From contig NZ_JAMZCY010000013.1 of assembly GCF_024519285.1 (NCBI RefSeq), positions 17,848 through 81,847 of the forward strand: DNA of 64,000 nucleotides. The letters are read 5' to 3'. Position 1 is the first letter of the stretch; every line of letters starts with the position of its first letter. Made by a program: the position numbers and the translations under genes. Shown here in pieces: positions 54,923 through 62,068 of the stretch. The notes beneath the pieces were generated by a model, which was not told the origin of the DNA, ran no database searches, and was given only the letters and a program-made list of their open reading frames with translations. Source of the DNA: Cohnella sp. WQ 127256 (GTDB lineage: Bacteria; Bacillota; Bacilli; Paenibacillales; Paenibacillaceae).

Positions 54923-55804
54923 TTAATTCGAATGTTCCTCCCGGAATTTGCCGGGGGGAATTCCTATTCTCCGGGAAAATGATCTTGTAAAAAAATGCAC
55001 GCTATTGAAACCCGTTTGGTCAGCGATCTTTTGAATGGAAAGGGTAGAGTGCTTCAAGAAGTGAACGGCTCGACGAAGCTTTTCCTGTTGGACGTATTCG
55101 ATATAACTGATCCCCAGCTCATTGTGAAACAAGCGAGAAAGGTGACGGCTGGAGAGGTGAAGATAATCGGCGACCTTAGCTAAGGTTAGCGATTGGGCCA
55201 GGTTGTCATTAACAAATCGAATGGCTCGATTCATAATGTGCGCCGAAGGCTTATAGCTAGTCGGAAGCATTTCCGAAGATGGAAGATGAGATTTAAAGGT
55301 TGAGTAAAACGAGAGTAATAGGGATATCGCAGCGCTTCTAACATATGGTCTAGCCATCGGATCGGGCGCTTTAAAATATTCGAGTAAGGACTTCCAAGCT
55401 AGCGCCGAAGAATTACGCTCCGCATCGTGTAGTACGATGCGGTCCGAGCTCGCAAGCTGCTGGAAACACCGTACAACCGTTTCTTCCGATCGAAATTCAT
55501 CAAGCTCGAAAGCAACATATAGAAGGTACATCCCCTTTTCACTACGGATCTGATGGATGACTTCAGGTCTTGACATGAACAGGGTATCCTTGTGTAAAGG
55601 GTATATCATATCCTGATCCAAATAAGTTCCTTCTCCGTCTAACACATAACAGATTTCGAAAAAGGAATGTTTGTGAACAGGATTGTCACGATGGTTAGGG
55701 TTAATTCCCCAATAGTGAACCTGAAAGGATGCAGACGAATTGTCGATCTGCATAGCGACGTCGTTTAAGTAAGAATAGTTCCTGACGATATTGTCGGAAT
55801 CCAT
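54923..55804 (-). CDS. AraC family regulator with cupin sensor (PhyH pair 2)
   Basis: 293 residues. Cupin-like N-terminus (HKHSFFEICYVLDGEGTYLD, TLFMSRPEVIHQI) and AraC C-terminus (SLTLAKVADYLHLSSRHLSR, LGISYIEYVQQEKLRRAVHFL, SIQKIADQTGFNSVHFFTRSF). GAGGGAGC precedes the ATG. It is convergent with PhyH 1 and divergent from PhyH 2 at 55940. Confidence 0.9.
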   Translation of the reverse strand: MDSDNIVRNYSYLNDVAMQIDNSSASFQVHYWGINPNHRDNPVHKHSFFEICYVLDGEGTYLDQDMIYPLHKDTLFMSRPEVIHQIRSEKGMYLLYVAFELDEFRSEETVVRCFQQLASSDRIVLHDAERNSSALAWKSLLEYFKAPDPMARPYVRSAAISLLLSFYSTFKSHLPSSEMLPTSYKPSAHIMNRAIRFVNDNLAQSLTLAKVADYLHLSSRHLSRLFHNELGISYIEYVQQEKLRRAVHFLKHSTLSIQKIADQTGFNSVHFFTRSFSRRIGIPPGKFREEHSN

Positions 55805-55939
55805 TGGTTTGCTCCCTCGCTATCAGCTTAGATGTCCGAAAAGTGCAAGAGCCTGACTGATCAGACCAAATACAGGATATATTTTCCACTCTACAATAGC
55901 ATTATGGATGTTATCCATCAATATAGGGAGGTTCGAAAT

Positions 55940-56704
55940 ATGATCACACAGCAACAGGCAGATTTTTATCGCGAGAACGGGTATTTGCTGGTGAAGGGTG
56001 TATTCAATAAGGAAGAGATTGAACAAATGCGGATTGCAACGGATGCCATTATCGAACGTGCTGCCAAATCGAAATTTGATCAAAGCTCCACGTGGCAAGG
56101 GGATTATTTGCCTCCGGAGCAGTTGAAGAAGCTGGTGCTGAAGGGGTTTCATGATGTTCACTATCATGATGCTGTCTTTACGAGAGCATTGTGTCATCCT
56201 AATATGGCTGCTATTTTGACGAAGCTGATTGGCCCCAATGTACAAGTCCACCATTCCAAGATGCTGGTGAAGCCTCCAGAAAACGGCGCGGCATTCCCCA
56301 TGCATCAAGACCATCCTTACTTCCCGCATGCGAATCACTCGATGCTGGCCGCCAGTATTCACATGGATGATTCGGATATGGAAAATGGGTGTCTGTGTGT
56401 CATTCCCAAAACACACTTAGAGGGGCCGATCCCCCATGTAGGCTCTCACTATTTGAACCACAAGGAATATCCGATTTCGATGGGAACACCATGTCCGGCA
56501 AGCGCGGGCGATGTCCTCTTTTTCAATTACCTTACGATTCATGGCTCTGACGTCAATCGCAGCAAGCGTCCAAGAAGGAACGTGCTGGTCCAATATCGCG
56601 ATCCCGAAGATCCGCCAACAGAAGACGTACATGTCAATTGGGGTCAGGGACTTATGGTGTGCGGGCACAATCCTACTTTCAAAGAGTATAAGGGTGCACA
56701 TTAA
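55940..56704 (+). CDS. Phytanoyl-CoA dioxygenase (PhyH) family oxygenase, pair 2
   Basis: 254 residues from ATG 55940, which has AGGGAGG upstream and the usual family start (MITQQQADFYRENGYLLVKGVF); the frame is open 36 codons further up without support. Iron ligands H122 and D124 in FPMHQDHPYFPH, distal H201 in YLTIHGSDVNRS, Arg in RRNVLVQYRDP. Only distant similarity to PhyH 1, so probably a different substrate. A terminator follows. Confidence 0.9.
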   Translation: MITQQQADFYRENGYLLVKGVFNKEEIEQMRIATDAIIERAAKSKFDQSSTWQGDYLPPEQLKKLVLKGFHDVHYHDAVFTRALCHPNMAAILTKLIGPNVQVHHSKMLVKPPENGAAFPMHQDHPYFPHANHSMLAASIHMDDSDMENGCLCVIPKTHLEGPIPHVGSHYLNHKEYPISMGTPCPASAGDVLFFNYLTIHGSDVNRSKRPRRNVLVQYRDPEDPPTEDVHVNWGQGLMVCGHNPTFKEYKGAH

Positions 56705-56723
56705 TATAGTGATGTGTGGTGTA

Positions 56724-56771
56724 AAACAACGGATTTCAGCTTTCACAGGCTGAGACTCCGTTGTTTTTTTT
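56724..56771 (+). terminator. Rho-independent terminator
   Basis: AAACAACGGA and TCAGC pair with GCTGA and TCCGTTGTTT, followed by a run of Ts. Confidence 0.85.
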
Positions 56772-56857
56772 GTGTATTTTGAGAGTTAACTCGAGTGTTT
56801 ATCATCGTTTGTTGATGTATGTTACTATTATGAGAAAAAGTGCTGGAGGAAAAATAG

Positions 56858-57628
56858 ATGTTCGCCTCGCAAAGAAGAGACAAAATCATGGAGTTACTCC
56901 AACAACATAAACAGATCGTCGTGAAAGAGTTAGCCGTGCAATTACAAGTATCAGAGGGAACACTTCGAACGGATTTAAGAATGCTCGAAGAAGAAGGGAT
57001 ACTCGAGAGAACGCATGGCGGGGCAGTCTTAGCAAGATCGAAAGTAACATCCAAGGAGTATTATCATTCCACGCGTAGTGAGTTGAATCATAAGGAAAAG
57101 CTAGCGATAGGACAACAAGCGGTAAGTCTAGTGTCGAGAGGCCAGTGTATTCTTCTGGATGCTAGTACGACTGTATTGGAGCTTGCCAAGGGCTTGGTGC
57201 ACCACGATTATTTAACAGTAGTTACGAATGGACTTGAAGCAGCGATGGTACTCAATCAGAATCCTAGAATTAATGTGATATTGATTGGCGGTGTGCTTCG
57301 AGCGGGGTCACGGACAATTGAAGGCGTACTTGGGAGGGGCATTCTGGAGGGGATTCATGCGGATTTGTTCTTCACTTCTGCGGAAGGCTTGAGTATAGAA
57401 GAAGGGATGACCGACTTCAGCCTATATGAAGCAGAATTAAAGAAGCTGATGACAGCTAATGCGCACCAAACAATTGCGCTAGTAGATCATACGAAGCTCG
57501 GTCGAAGATCAATTGCTTCTTCTGTCCAGATGAAGGACATTCACACACTCATTACGGACTCTAGTGCAAGTAAGGAATTTTTGGGGAAAATTAGGGGTAC
57601 AGAAATTAGAATAGCGGCAACCATATAA
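56858..57628 (+). CDS. DeoR family transcriptional regulator
   Basis: 256 residues. DeoR helix-turn-helix (RRDKIMELLQQHKQIVVKEL, VSEGTLRTDLRMLEEEGILE, RTHGGAV) and a C-terminal phospho-sugar-sensing DeoRC domain (ILLDASTTVLELAKGL, VVTNGLEAAMVL, LIGGVLRAGSRTIEG, ALVDHTKLGRRS). GGAGGAAAAATAG precedes the ATG. It likely represses the araL-araM genes that follow. Confidence 0.93.
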   Translation: MFASQRRDKIMELLQQHKQIVVKELAVQLQVSEGTLRTDLRMLEEEGILERTHGGAVLARSKVTSKEYYHSTRSELNHKEKLAIGQQAVSLVSRGQCILLDASTTVLELAKGLVHHDYLTVVTNGLEAAMVLNQNPRINVILIGGVLRAGSRTIEGVLGRGILEGIHADLFFTSAEGLSIEEGMTDFSLYEAELKKLMTANAHQTIALVDHTKLGRRSIASSVQMKDIHTLITDSSASKEFLGKIRGTEIRIAATI

Positions 57629-57656
57629 CAACAAATGAACCTTCATTTGATGGTAT

Positions 57657-57702
57657 ATGGAAACGGTAATAAAAGCATACAATCGTTGACAAGTGAAAGT
57701 AA
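57657..57702 (+). promoter_or_regulatory. Promoter region of the araL-araM unit with cre-like site
   Basis: ATGGAAACGGTAATA at 57657-57671 fits the cre consensus except one base. TTGACA follows at 57686-57691 with a poor -10 (AGAAAA/GAAAAT) 17-18 bases on. GTGAAAGTAATCGATAAGAAA in the spacer resembles DeoR-family operators. Confidence 0.4.
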
Positions 57703-57747
57703 TCGATAAGAAAATAAAGAGGAGGGAAGACGAGGGGAGCGACAGCT

Positions 57748-58533
57748 ATGCTAGACAATATTGAAGGGTTTATTCTAGATTTGGACGGCACGGTATATAG
57801 AGGAGATCAAGCTATTGATGGAGCGAGGGAGACAATCGCTGCGTTGAAAGCGAATGGGAAACGGGTTGTCTACTTAAGTAATCGGGGAAACATTTCGAGA
57901 GCTACCTGCTACAAAAAGCTGACCGATATGGGCATGGATGTTTCTATTGATGAAATCATACTTACTTCAACAGTGACTGCACAATATTTGAAATCAGCTC
58001 ATCCAGAAGACAGCGCTTGGGTGCTTGGAGATAAGGGACTCAGAGAAGAGTTGTCTTCCGTGGGCGTAGCTTTGGCAGAGAAGCCAGAGGAATCGGACTG
58101 GCTCGTCATTACTCTGCATGAGAATTTAACCTACATAGAGCTTAATCATGCGTTTCGTGCGGTTCGTCACGGAGCCCGGATTATTGCGACGAATGCGGAT
58201 AAATCATTTCCCAGTGATGATGGTGAATGTATCGATGTTGCCGGCATGATTGGAGCTATTGTTGCGACCACTGGAAAAGAAGCTGAACTCGTTATGGGTA
58301 AGCCTTCAGCATATATGGCTAACGCTGCCTTACAACAACTTGGATTAGCGGCGGAGCAATGCCTCATTATCGGTGACAGTATGGCATCGGATATCCAGCT
58401 CGGCAAGCAGGCCGGAATGAGAACCGCCCTTGTGCTTAGCGGCTCGTCGAGCTTAGATGATGTGGCTCAAGCCTCTGATCAGCCGGATTGGATATGGGAG
58501 TCTCTCTATGAATTGAAAGCTAATCTTGAATGA
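57748..58533 (+). CDS. araL: HAD phosphatase of the AraL/NagD type (IIA)
   Basis: 261 residues. Motif I LDLDGTVYRG with D11/D13, the large class IIA cap with NKG-like segment and DADKSFPSDDGE-type loop (ATNADKSFPSDDGECIDVAG), motif III GKPSAYM, motif IV IIGDSMASDIQLGKQAG. The family dephosphorylates small sugar phosphates. The gene overlaps the open frame of the next gene and lies in the order AraL-AraM, as in the Bacillus subtilis arabinose operon, but without arabinose genes. Possible role: hydrolysing glycerol phosphate or a related metabolite linked to the AraM product. Confidence 0.82.
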   Translation: MLDNIEGFILDLDGTVYRGDQAIDGARETIAALKANGKRVVYLSNRGNISRATCYKKLTDMGMDVSIDEIILTSTVTAQYLKSAHPEDSAWVLGDKGLREELSSVGVALAEKPEESDWLVITLHENLTYIELNHAFRAVRHGARIIATNADKSFPSDDGECIDVAGMIGAIVATTGKEAELVMGKPSAYMANAALQQLGLAAEQCLIIGDSMASDIQLGKQAGMRTALVLSGSSSLDDVAQASDQPDWIWESLYELKANLE

Positions 58534-58547
58534 AATGGGGAAACCAT

Positions 58548-59711
58548 ATGACAACGATTCGTACGAAAATCATGGAGGCAGCATCGCGAATTGAGGGATT
58601 CGATCTTCAGTCGTTTGAAATCGGACCCGTAGTTCTGGAATCTGGTGCTATTCAGCAGGTTGCCCCGTTCTTGAAAGAAGCTGGATTTAACAAAATCACG
58701 ATAGCAGCGGATGCTCATACCAATGCTGTCCTCGGTCTAAAGCTGCAAGGGCTCATCGAGGAAGCGGGAATTGCTGTTCAGAATACACAGATCTCACCTG
58801 ACAAGCAGGGAGATGTCATTGCGGATGAAGCAGCGCTTATCCAGCTGATCCTGAGCCTAAAGGCTACTTCCGCGGAAGCTGTTGTTGCAGTCGGTTCAGG
58901 AACGCTGCACGATATTTCTCGTTTCTCAGCCTACGCTGTCGGTATTCCATTCATCTCAGTGCCTACCGCACCGTCGGTTGATGGCTTTAACTCAAAGGGT
59001 GCGCCACTTGTGCTTCATGGGGACAAAATCACGATCCAAGCCATTGGTCCTGCAGCTATCTTCGCAGATTTGGACATCTTGACTGAGGCGCCAGCAGCTC
59101 TTGTGGCGGCGGGCTTTGGCGATATGCTTGGCAAATACACTTCGTTGTTCGATTGGAAGTTTGGTAGCTTAGCTGGGGGCGAAATTTATTCCCCAGTCGT
59201 AGCAGAGATGACGACTAACGCGCTTCAGCAGTGCGTGGACAACGTGGATGAAATCGCTCAACGCAGTCCAGAAGGCATTCGTATTCTAACAGGGGCTTTG
59301 TTGGAATCGGGCTTTGCTATGCTGTTACTTGGACACTCGCATCCGGCTTCCGGTGCGGAGCATCATTTATCCCACTATTGGGAGATGGAGTTTCTGCGCC
59401 TAGGTCGAAGACAAATTTTACACGGTGCCAAAGTCGGTATTGCCTGTGCGCAGATCGCTGAGCATTACCATTCGCTAGCTAGTCGTTCCCCGGATCTGTT
59501 TCCTGATGAGCATCGTCAGACTCTAATAGATGAGATTGAAGCAATCCCTGATGGGAATACGATAAGGGCGCTTCTAAAGAAGGTTGGCGGTCCCATTTTG
59601 CCGGAGGATTTAGGGATTGATGAAGAGCTGCTGCAGAGAAGCTTGCGGGAAGCTCACCATATTCGCCCGAATCGGTACACTTTGCTTAGAAAATATAACG
59701 AAACGATTTGA
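58548..59711 (+). CDS. araM: sn-Glycerol-1-phosphate dehydrogenase (AraM/EgsA)
   Basis: 387 residues from ATG 58548, preceded by GGGGAAACC; an in-frame ATG at 58530 overlaps the upstream stop but lacks a site. NAD-binding loop VAVGSGTLHDISRFSA, then PTAPSVDGFNSKGAPL, AGFGDMLGKYTSLFDWK, and the metal ligands in HPASGAEHHLSHYWEM and HGAKVGIACA. The enzyme reduces dihydroxyacetone phosphate to sn-glycerol-1-phosphate with NAD(P)H and a Ni or Zn ion. In Bacillus this feeds heptaprenylglyceryl phosphate, an archaeal-type ether lipid. Confidence 0.9.
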   Translation: MTTIRTKIMEAASRIEGFDLQSFEIGPVVLESGAIQQVAPFLKEAGFNKITIAADAHTNAVLGLKLQGLIEEAGIAVQNTQISPDKQGDVIADEAALIQLILSLKATSAEAVVAVGSGTLHDISRFSAYAVGIPFISVPTAPSVDGFNSKGAPLVLHGDKITIQAIGPAAIFADLDILTEAPAALVAAGFGDMLGKYTSLFDWKFGSLAGGEIYSPVVAEMTTNALQQCVDNVDEIAQRSPEGIRILTGALLESGFAMLLLGHSHPASGAEHHLSHYWEMEFLRLGRRQILHGAKVGIACAQIAEHYHSLASRSPDLFPDEHRQTLIDEIEAIPDGNTIRALLKKVGGPILPEDLGIDEELLQRSLREAHHIRPNRYTLLRKYNETI

Positions 59712-59740
59712 ATCTGTTCCATTTTTGTCGTCTGTGAATG

Positions 59741-60113
59741 GGAGAAAGCAACGCTGACCTTCATAGATTCTGCGAAAATCCGAGCTTGGGCAAAGGATGC
59801 AATCGCTCAAGCGGTACAAGCAGGTATTATTAAAGGTTATGGGGACGGTACCTTCCGTCCGGATGCAGAGATTACACGCACGGAGATGGCGGTGATGATC
59901 GCAAGTGCACTCGAGCTAGCGATTGAATCGCAAACGACTGGTTTCGCGGATGACAAAGATATTCCGTCATAGGCGAAGGGCGCAGTGGCTGCCTTGAAGA
60001 AGCTTGGTATCGTAGAAGGAACAGGCACGAACGCTTTAATCCTCATGCCTAAACAACAAGAACAGAAGCAGTCACTGTTCTACTAAAGATGTTGGAACAG
60101 ATGAGTAAGTAAA
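59741..60113 (+). pseudogene. C-terminal SLH-domain remnant of an S-layer protein
   Basis: The frame reads TFIDSAKIRAWAKDAIAQAV, then QAGIIKGYGDGTFRPDAEIT and RTEMAVMIASALELA: one complete SLH domain. A second follows but is broken by TAG where Trp is expected (IPS*AKGAVAALKKLGIVEG), then by a frameshift, and by a TAA before TTRTEAVTVLLKMLEQMSK. There is no start codon or signal peptide. It is a dead 3' end of a surface protein gene. The upstream part is lost. Confidence 0.85.
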
Positions 60114-60118
60114 CATTA

Positions 60119-60172
60119 GGGTTATTCTGAAAGCGGCGGAGTGGGAGCTGCTTGAGGAATAATCCTTTTTTA
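60119..60172. repeat. Short inverted-repeat element, copy 2, with terminator-like T run
   Basis: Starts AGGGTTATTCTGAA as does 26648-26693; its end GAGGAATAATCCT can pair with the start, and TTTTTT follows. It lies just after the SLH remnant. Confidence 0.4.
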
Positions 60173-60241
60173 TAGGTAACAGAATGTATATCATTCTGAG
60201 GATTAGGGACTGCTTATTTTAAAGGTTGGCTTGCAGTAGCC

Positions 60242-60523
60242 AAAAAGCACGTGAGAGAGGCTTATTTCGCCGAAAGTAGCCAAATGCCGGTCAATAAGCA
60301 CGTGAGGCAGGCTTATTTCTTCGAAAGTAGCTAAATGCCGGCCAATAAGCACGTGAGACAGGCTTATTTCGCCGAAAGTAGCTAAATGCCGGCCAATAAG
60401 CACGTGATACAGGCTTATTTCGCCGGAAGTAGCTAAATGCCGGCCAATAAGCACGTGAGGCAGGCTTATTTCTTCGAAAGTAGCCAAATGCCAGCCAATA
60501 AGCACGTGAGACAGGCTGATTTA
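60242..60523. repeat. 51-bp tandem repeat, about 5.5 copies
   Basis: Units start at 60242, 60293, 60344, 60395, 60446 and 60497 (the last partial). Each contains AAGCACGTGA and CAGGCTTATTTC, then GAAAGTAG, and ends AAATGCCGG. Units differ at only a few positions. The period is a multiple of 3, so both strands stay open, but no ribosome site or plausible protein is seen. With no variable spacers it is not CRISPR. Confidence 0.85.
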
Positions 60524-60552
60524 ATGCCTATAAAAATTTTCCATTTGTGGTG

Positions 60553-60558
60553 TATAAT
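60553..60558 (+). promoter_or_regulatory. -10 box directly before the APH-like gene
   Basis: TATAAT lies 7 bases before the ATG at 60566, so transcription would begin at or next to the start codon. No good -35 box is visible. Confidence 0.4.
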
Positions 60559-60565
60559 TTTGTAT

Positions 60566-61471
60566 ATGAAAATCGAACTGGAGGAAGTGATTGAACTGGG
60601 TTACCCTTTGAAAATCATCAATTGGATCGAACAAAATGATAGGATGGCTGATTTACTAAGTCGCGGAGACGCCTTAACCACACACCCCATGGAGCAAGGA
60701 TTTGAAGCCGAGGTGATTAGGTTAAACGATGAGGAAAACGGTAGCTATGTTCTCAAGGTATGGAGTAAAGCGTCCAAGCCTGATGTTCGTTTTCAATTTC
60801 GTCTATTGAGTGCTCTTAATGAACGAGGACTATCGGTCTCCAAGCCTATCGGATGGGGGATAAATTCGAACGAAGATACCGTGTTACTGACATCCTATGA
60901 CGGAACGTCTGTTAATCAATTAGATGACAGGAAAATGAAGGAAATCGCGAATTTATTATCACAATTACATCTGCTCGACGTTGTAGAATTGAGCCACCTA
61001 CAGCTCCCAAAATTTGATTTCGTCGATTACTTTTATCCAGGGATAAGTGGGCATCTAGATTTACACGAAGTCTTAATTCATCTAGTAGGAATGACTAATA
61101 TCAATCAAGATCGAATGATTCATGGCGATTTCCATCTAGGGAATCTTGTAGAAGAAAATGAACGATATACCGTAATCGATTGGACGAACGGGCAATTAGG
61201 GGATTCGCGATATGATTTCGCGTGGTCGCTTATCCTCAAGAAGATATACATACCTGAGCGTTATGCCGATTTATTTCGCTCTGCTTATCTATCTGCAATC
61301 CCTATTCCACAGGAAGAGCTCGAGCTTTATGAAGCGATAGCTATTCTCAGATGGATTTTGCTGAATCGAAACGGTCACACGCCCAAAGGACCTAATACCT
61401 TACAGAAGGTGAAGCACCTCATCCAATCCAATTCACTCCTACAAGGAATGGGATTTCATGATCTTCAATAA
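60566..61471 (+). CDS. Aminoglycoside phosphotransferase (APH) family kinase-like protein
   Basis: 301 residues from ATG 60566 (MKIELEEVIELGYPLKIINW). The open frame extends back into the 51-bp repeats, which is not credible as protein. Kinase-like fold: N-lobe with YVLKVWSK (Lys), catalytic loop MIHGDFHLGNLVEE (D and N) and metal motif VIDWTNGQLGDSRYDFAW. Such proteins phosphorylate aminoglycosides, choline, sugars or other small molecules; the substrate is unknown and resistance should not be assumed. No ribosome site precedes the ATG, and TATAAT ends 7 bases before it, suggesting a leaderless mRNA. Confidence 0.82.
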   Translation: MKIELEEVIELGYPLKIINWIEQNDRMADLLSRGDALTTHPMEQGFEAEVIRLNDEENGSYVLKVWSKASKPDVRFQFRLLSALNERGLSVSKPIGWGINSNEDTVLLTSYDGTSVNQLDDRKMKEIANLLSQLHLLDVVELSHLQLPKFDFVDYFYPGISGHLDLHEVLIHLVGMTNINQDRMIHGDFHLGNLVEENERYTVIDWTNGQLGDSRYDFAWSLILKKIYIPERYADLFRSAYLSAIPIPQEELELYEAIAILRWILLNRNGHTPKGPNTLQKVKHLIQSNSLLQGMGFHDLQ

Positions 61472-61526
61472 AGAAGAAAATAGAAAGCGGTAACGGGATG
61501 AACATAGAAGCGGTGAAAGTGTCACG

Positions 61527-61873
61527 GCAGATGTGCCGATAGTAGAAGAGCAGGGAAGTACGTTAATTCCTATGTGGGCGTTGCTCGAGGGATTGAAGGC
61601 TGACATCGATTGGGATAGTAAAAGTAACTGCCCAAACAGAGCTATCGACGAAGATAGCTTATAAAACGACTGCTAACTATACCGGTGATTACGATTAAGG
61701 GAATCACTTTTCTACATAGAGTCGCTATTTCATAGAATGCAAGGGACAGATTAATCTCATAGAAGCTAATATTGATCGATCTCAAAGATGTATAGGTTAC
61801 TCGGCCATTTCATGCCAGTAACCTGACGATGGATAGCTATCAAGGGAAGTTGGTCGTATATTCATCAAGAGGT
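61527..61873 (+). pseudogene. Decayed paralogue of the stalk-domain protein
   Basis: One segment reads ADVPIVEEQGSTLIPMWALL, then EGLKADIDWDSKSN, matching the stalk domain of the protein at 10297 (DVPVESVSGIKLVPMKALFEAVDATYKWD). A later segment reads LIDLKDV*VTRPFHASNLTM, then DSYQGKLVVYSSRGE, matching DIQDVYVTEPFHASNLTMDSYDGKLVIHSARE of the same protein with a stop in between. The middle is deleted and frames differ. It is a dead duplicate. Together with the terminator it fills most of 61472-62068. Confidence 0.8.
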
Positions 61874-61874
61874 G

Positions 61875-61907
61875 AGAAACATCCCCCAAACGGGGGATGT
61901 TTCTTTT
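61875..61907 (+). terminator. Rho-independent terminator
   Basis: AGAAACATCCCCC pairs with GGGGGATGTTTCT over a 4-base AAAC loop, then TTTT. It is probably the surviving terminator of the dead paralogue. Confidence 0.85.
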
Positions 61908-62068
61908 GCTATGAGTGCTCTATCATTGAGGAAATGCGATAGTCGATCTTTGTCGTAATGTGTAAGGAACAATAATAGAGGAGAGATTATATTAAGTAAA
62001 TTCAGTAAATATTTGAGATTATTAGTTTGTTTTGCAATTCAATAGTAGAAGGACAAGGGGAGATTCAT

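Noticed and set aside
60203..60505. 100-codon minus-strand frame with 17-residue repeats
   Set aside because: It is open only because the tandem repeat period is a multiple of three; no ribosome site and no plausible protein.
60242..60523. CRISPR array
   Set aside because: The whole 51-bp unit is conserved; there are no unique spacers between short repeats and no cas genes in the window.
60566..61471. Antibiotic resistance call for the APH-like protein
   Set aside because: The fold covers many small-molecule kinases; nothing in the sequence or context points to an aminoglycoside.
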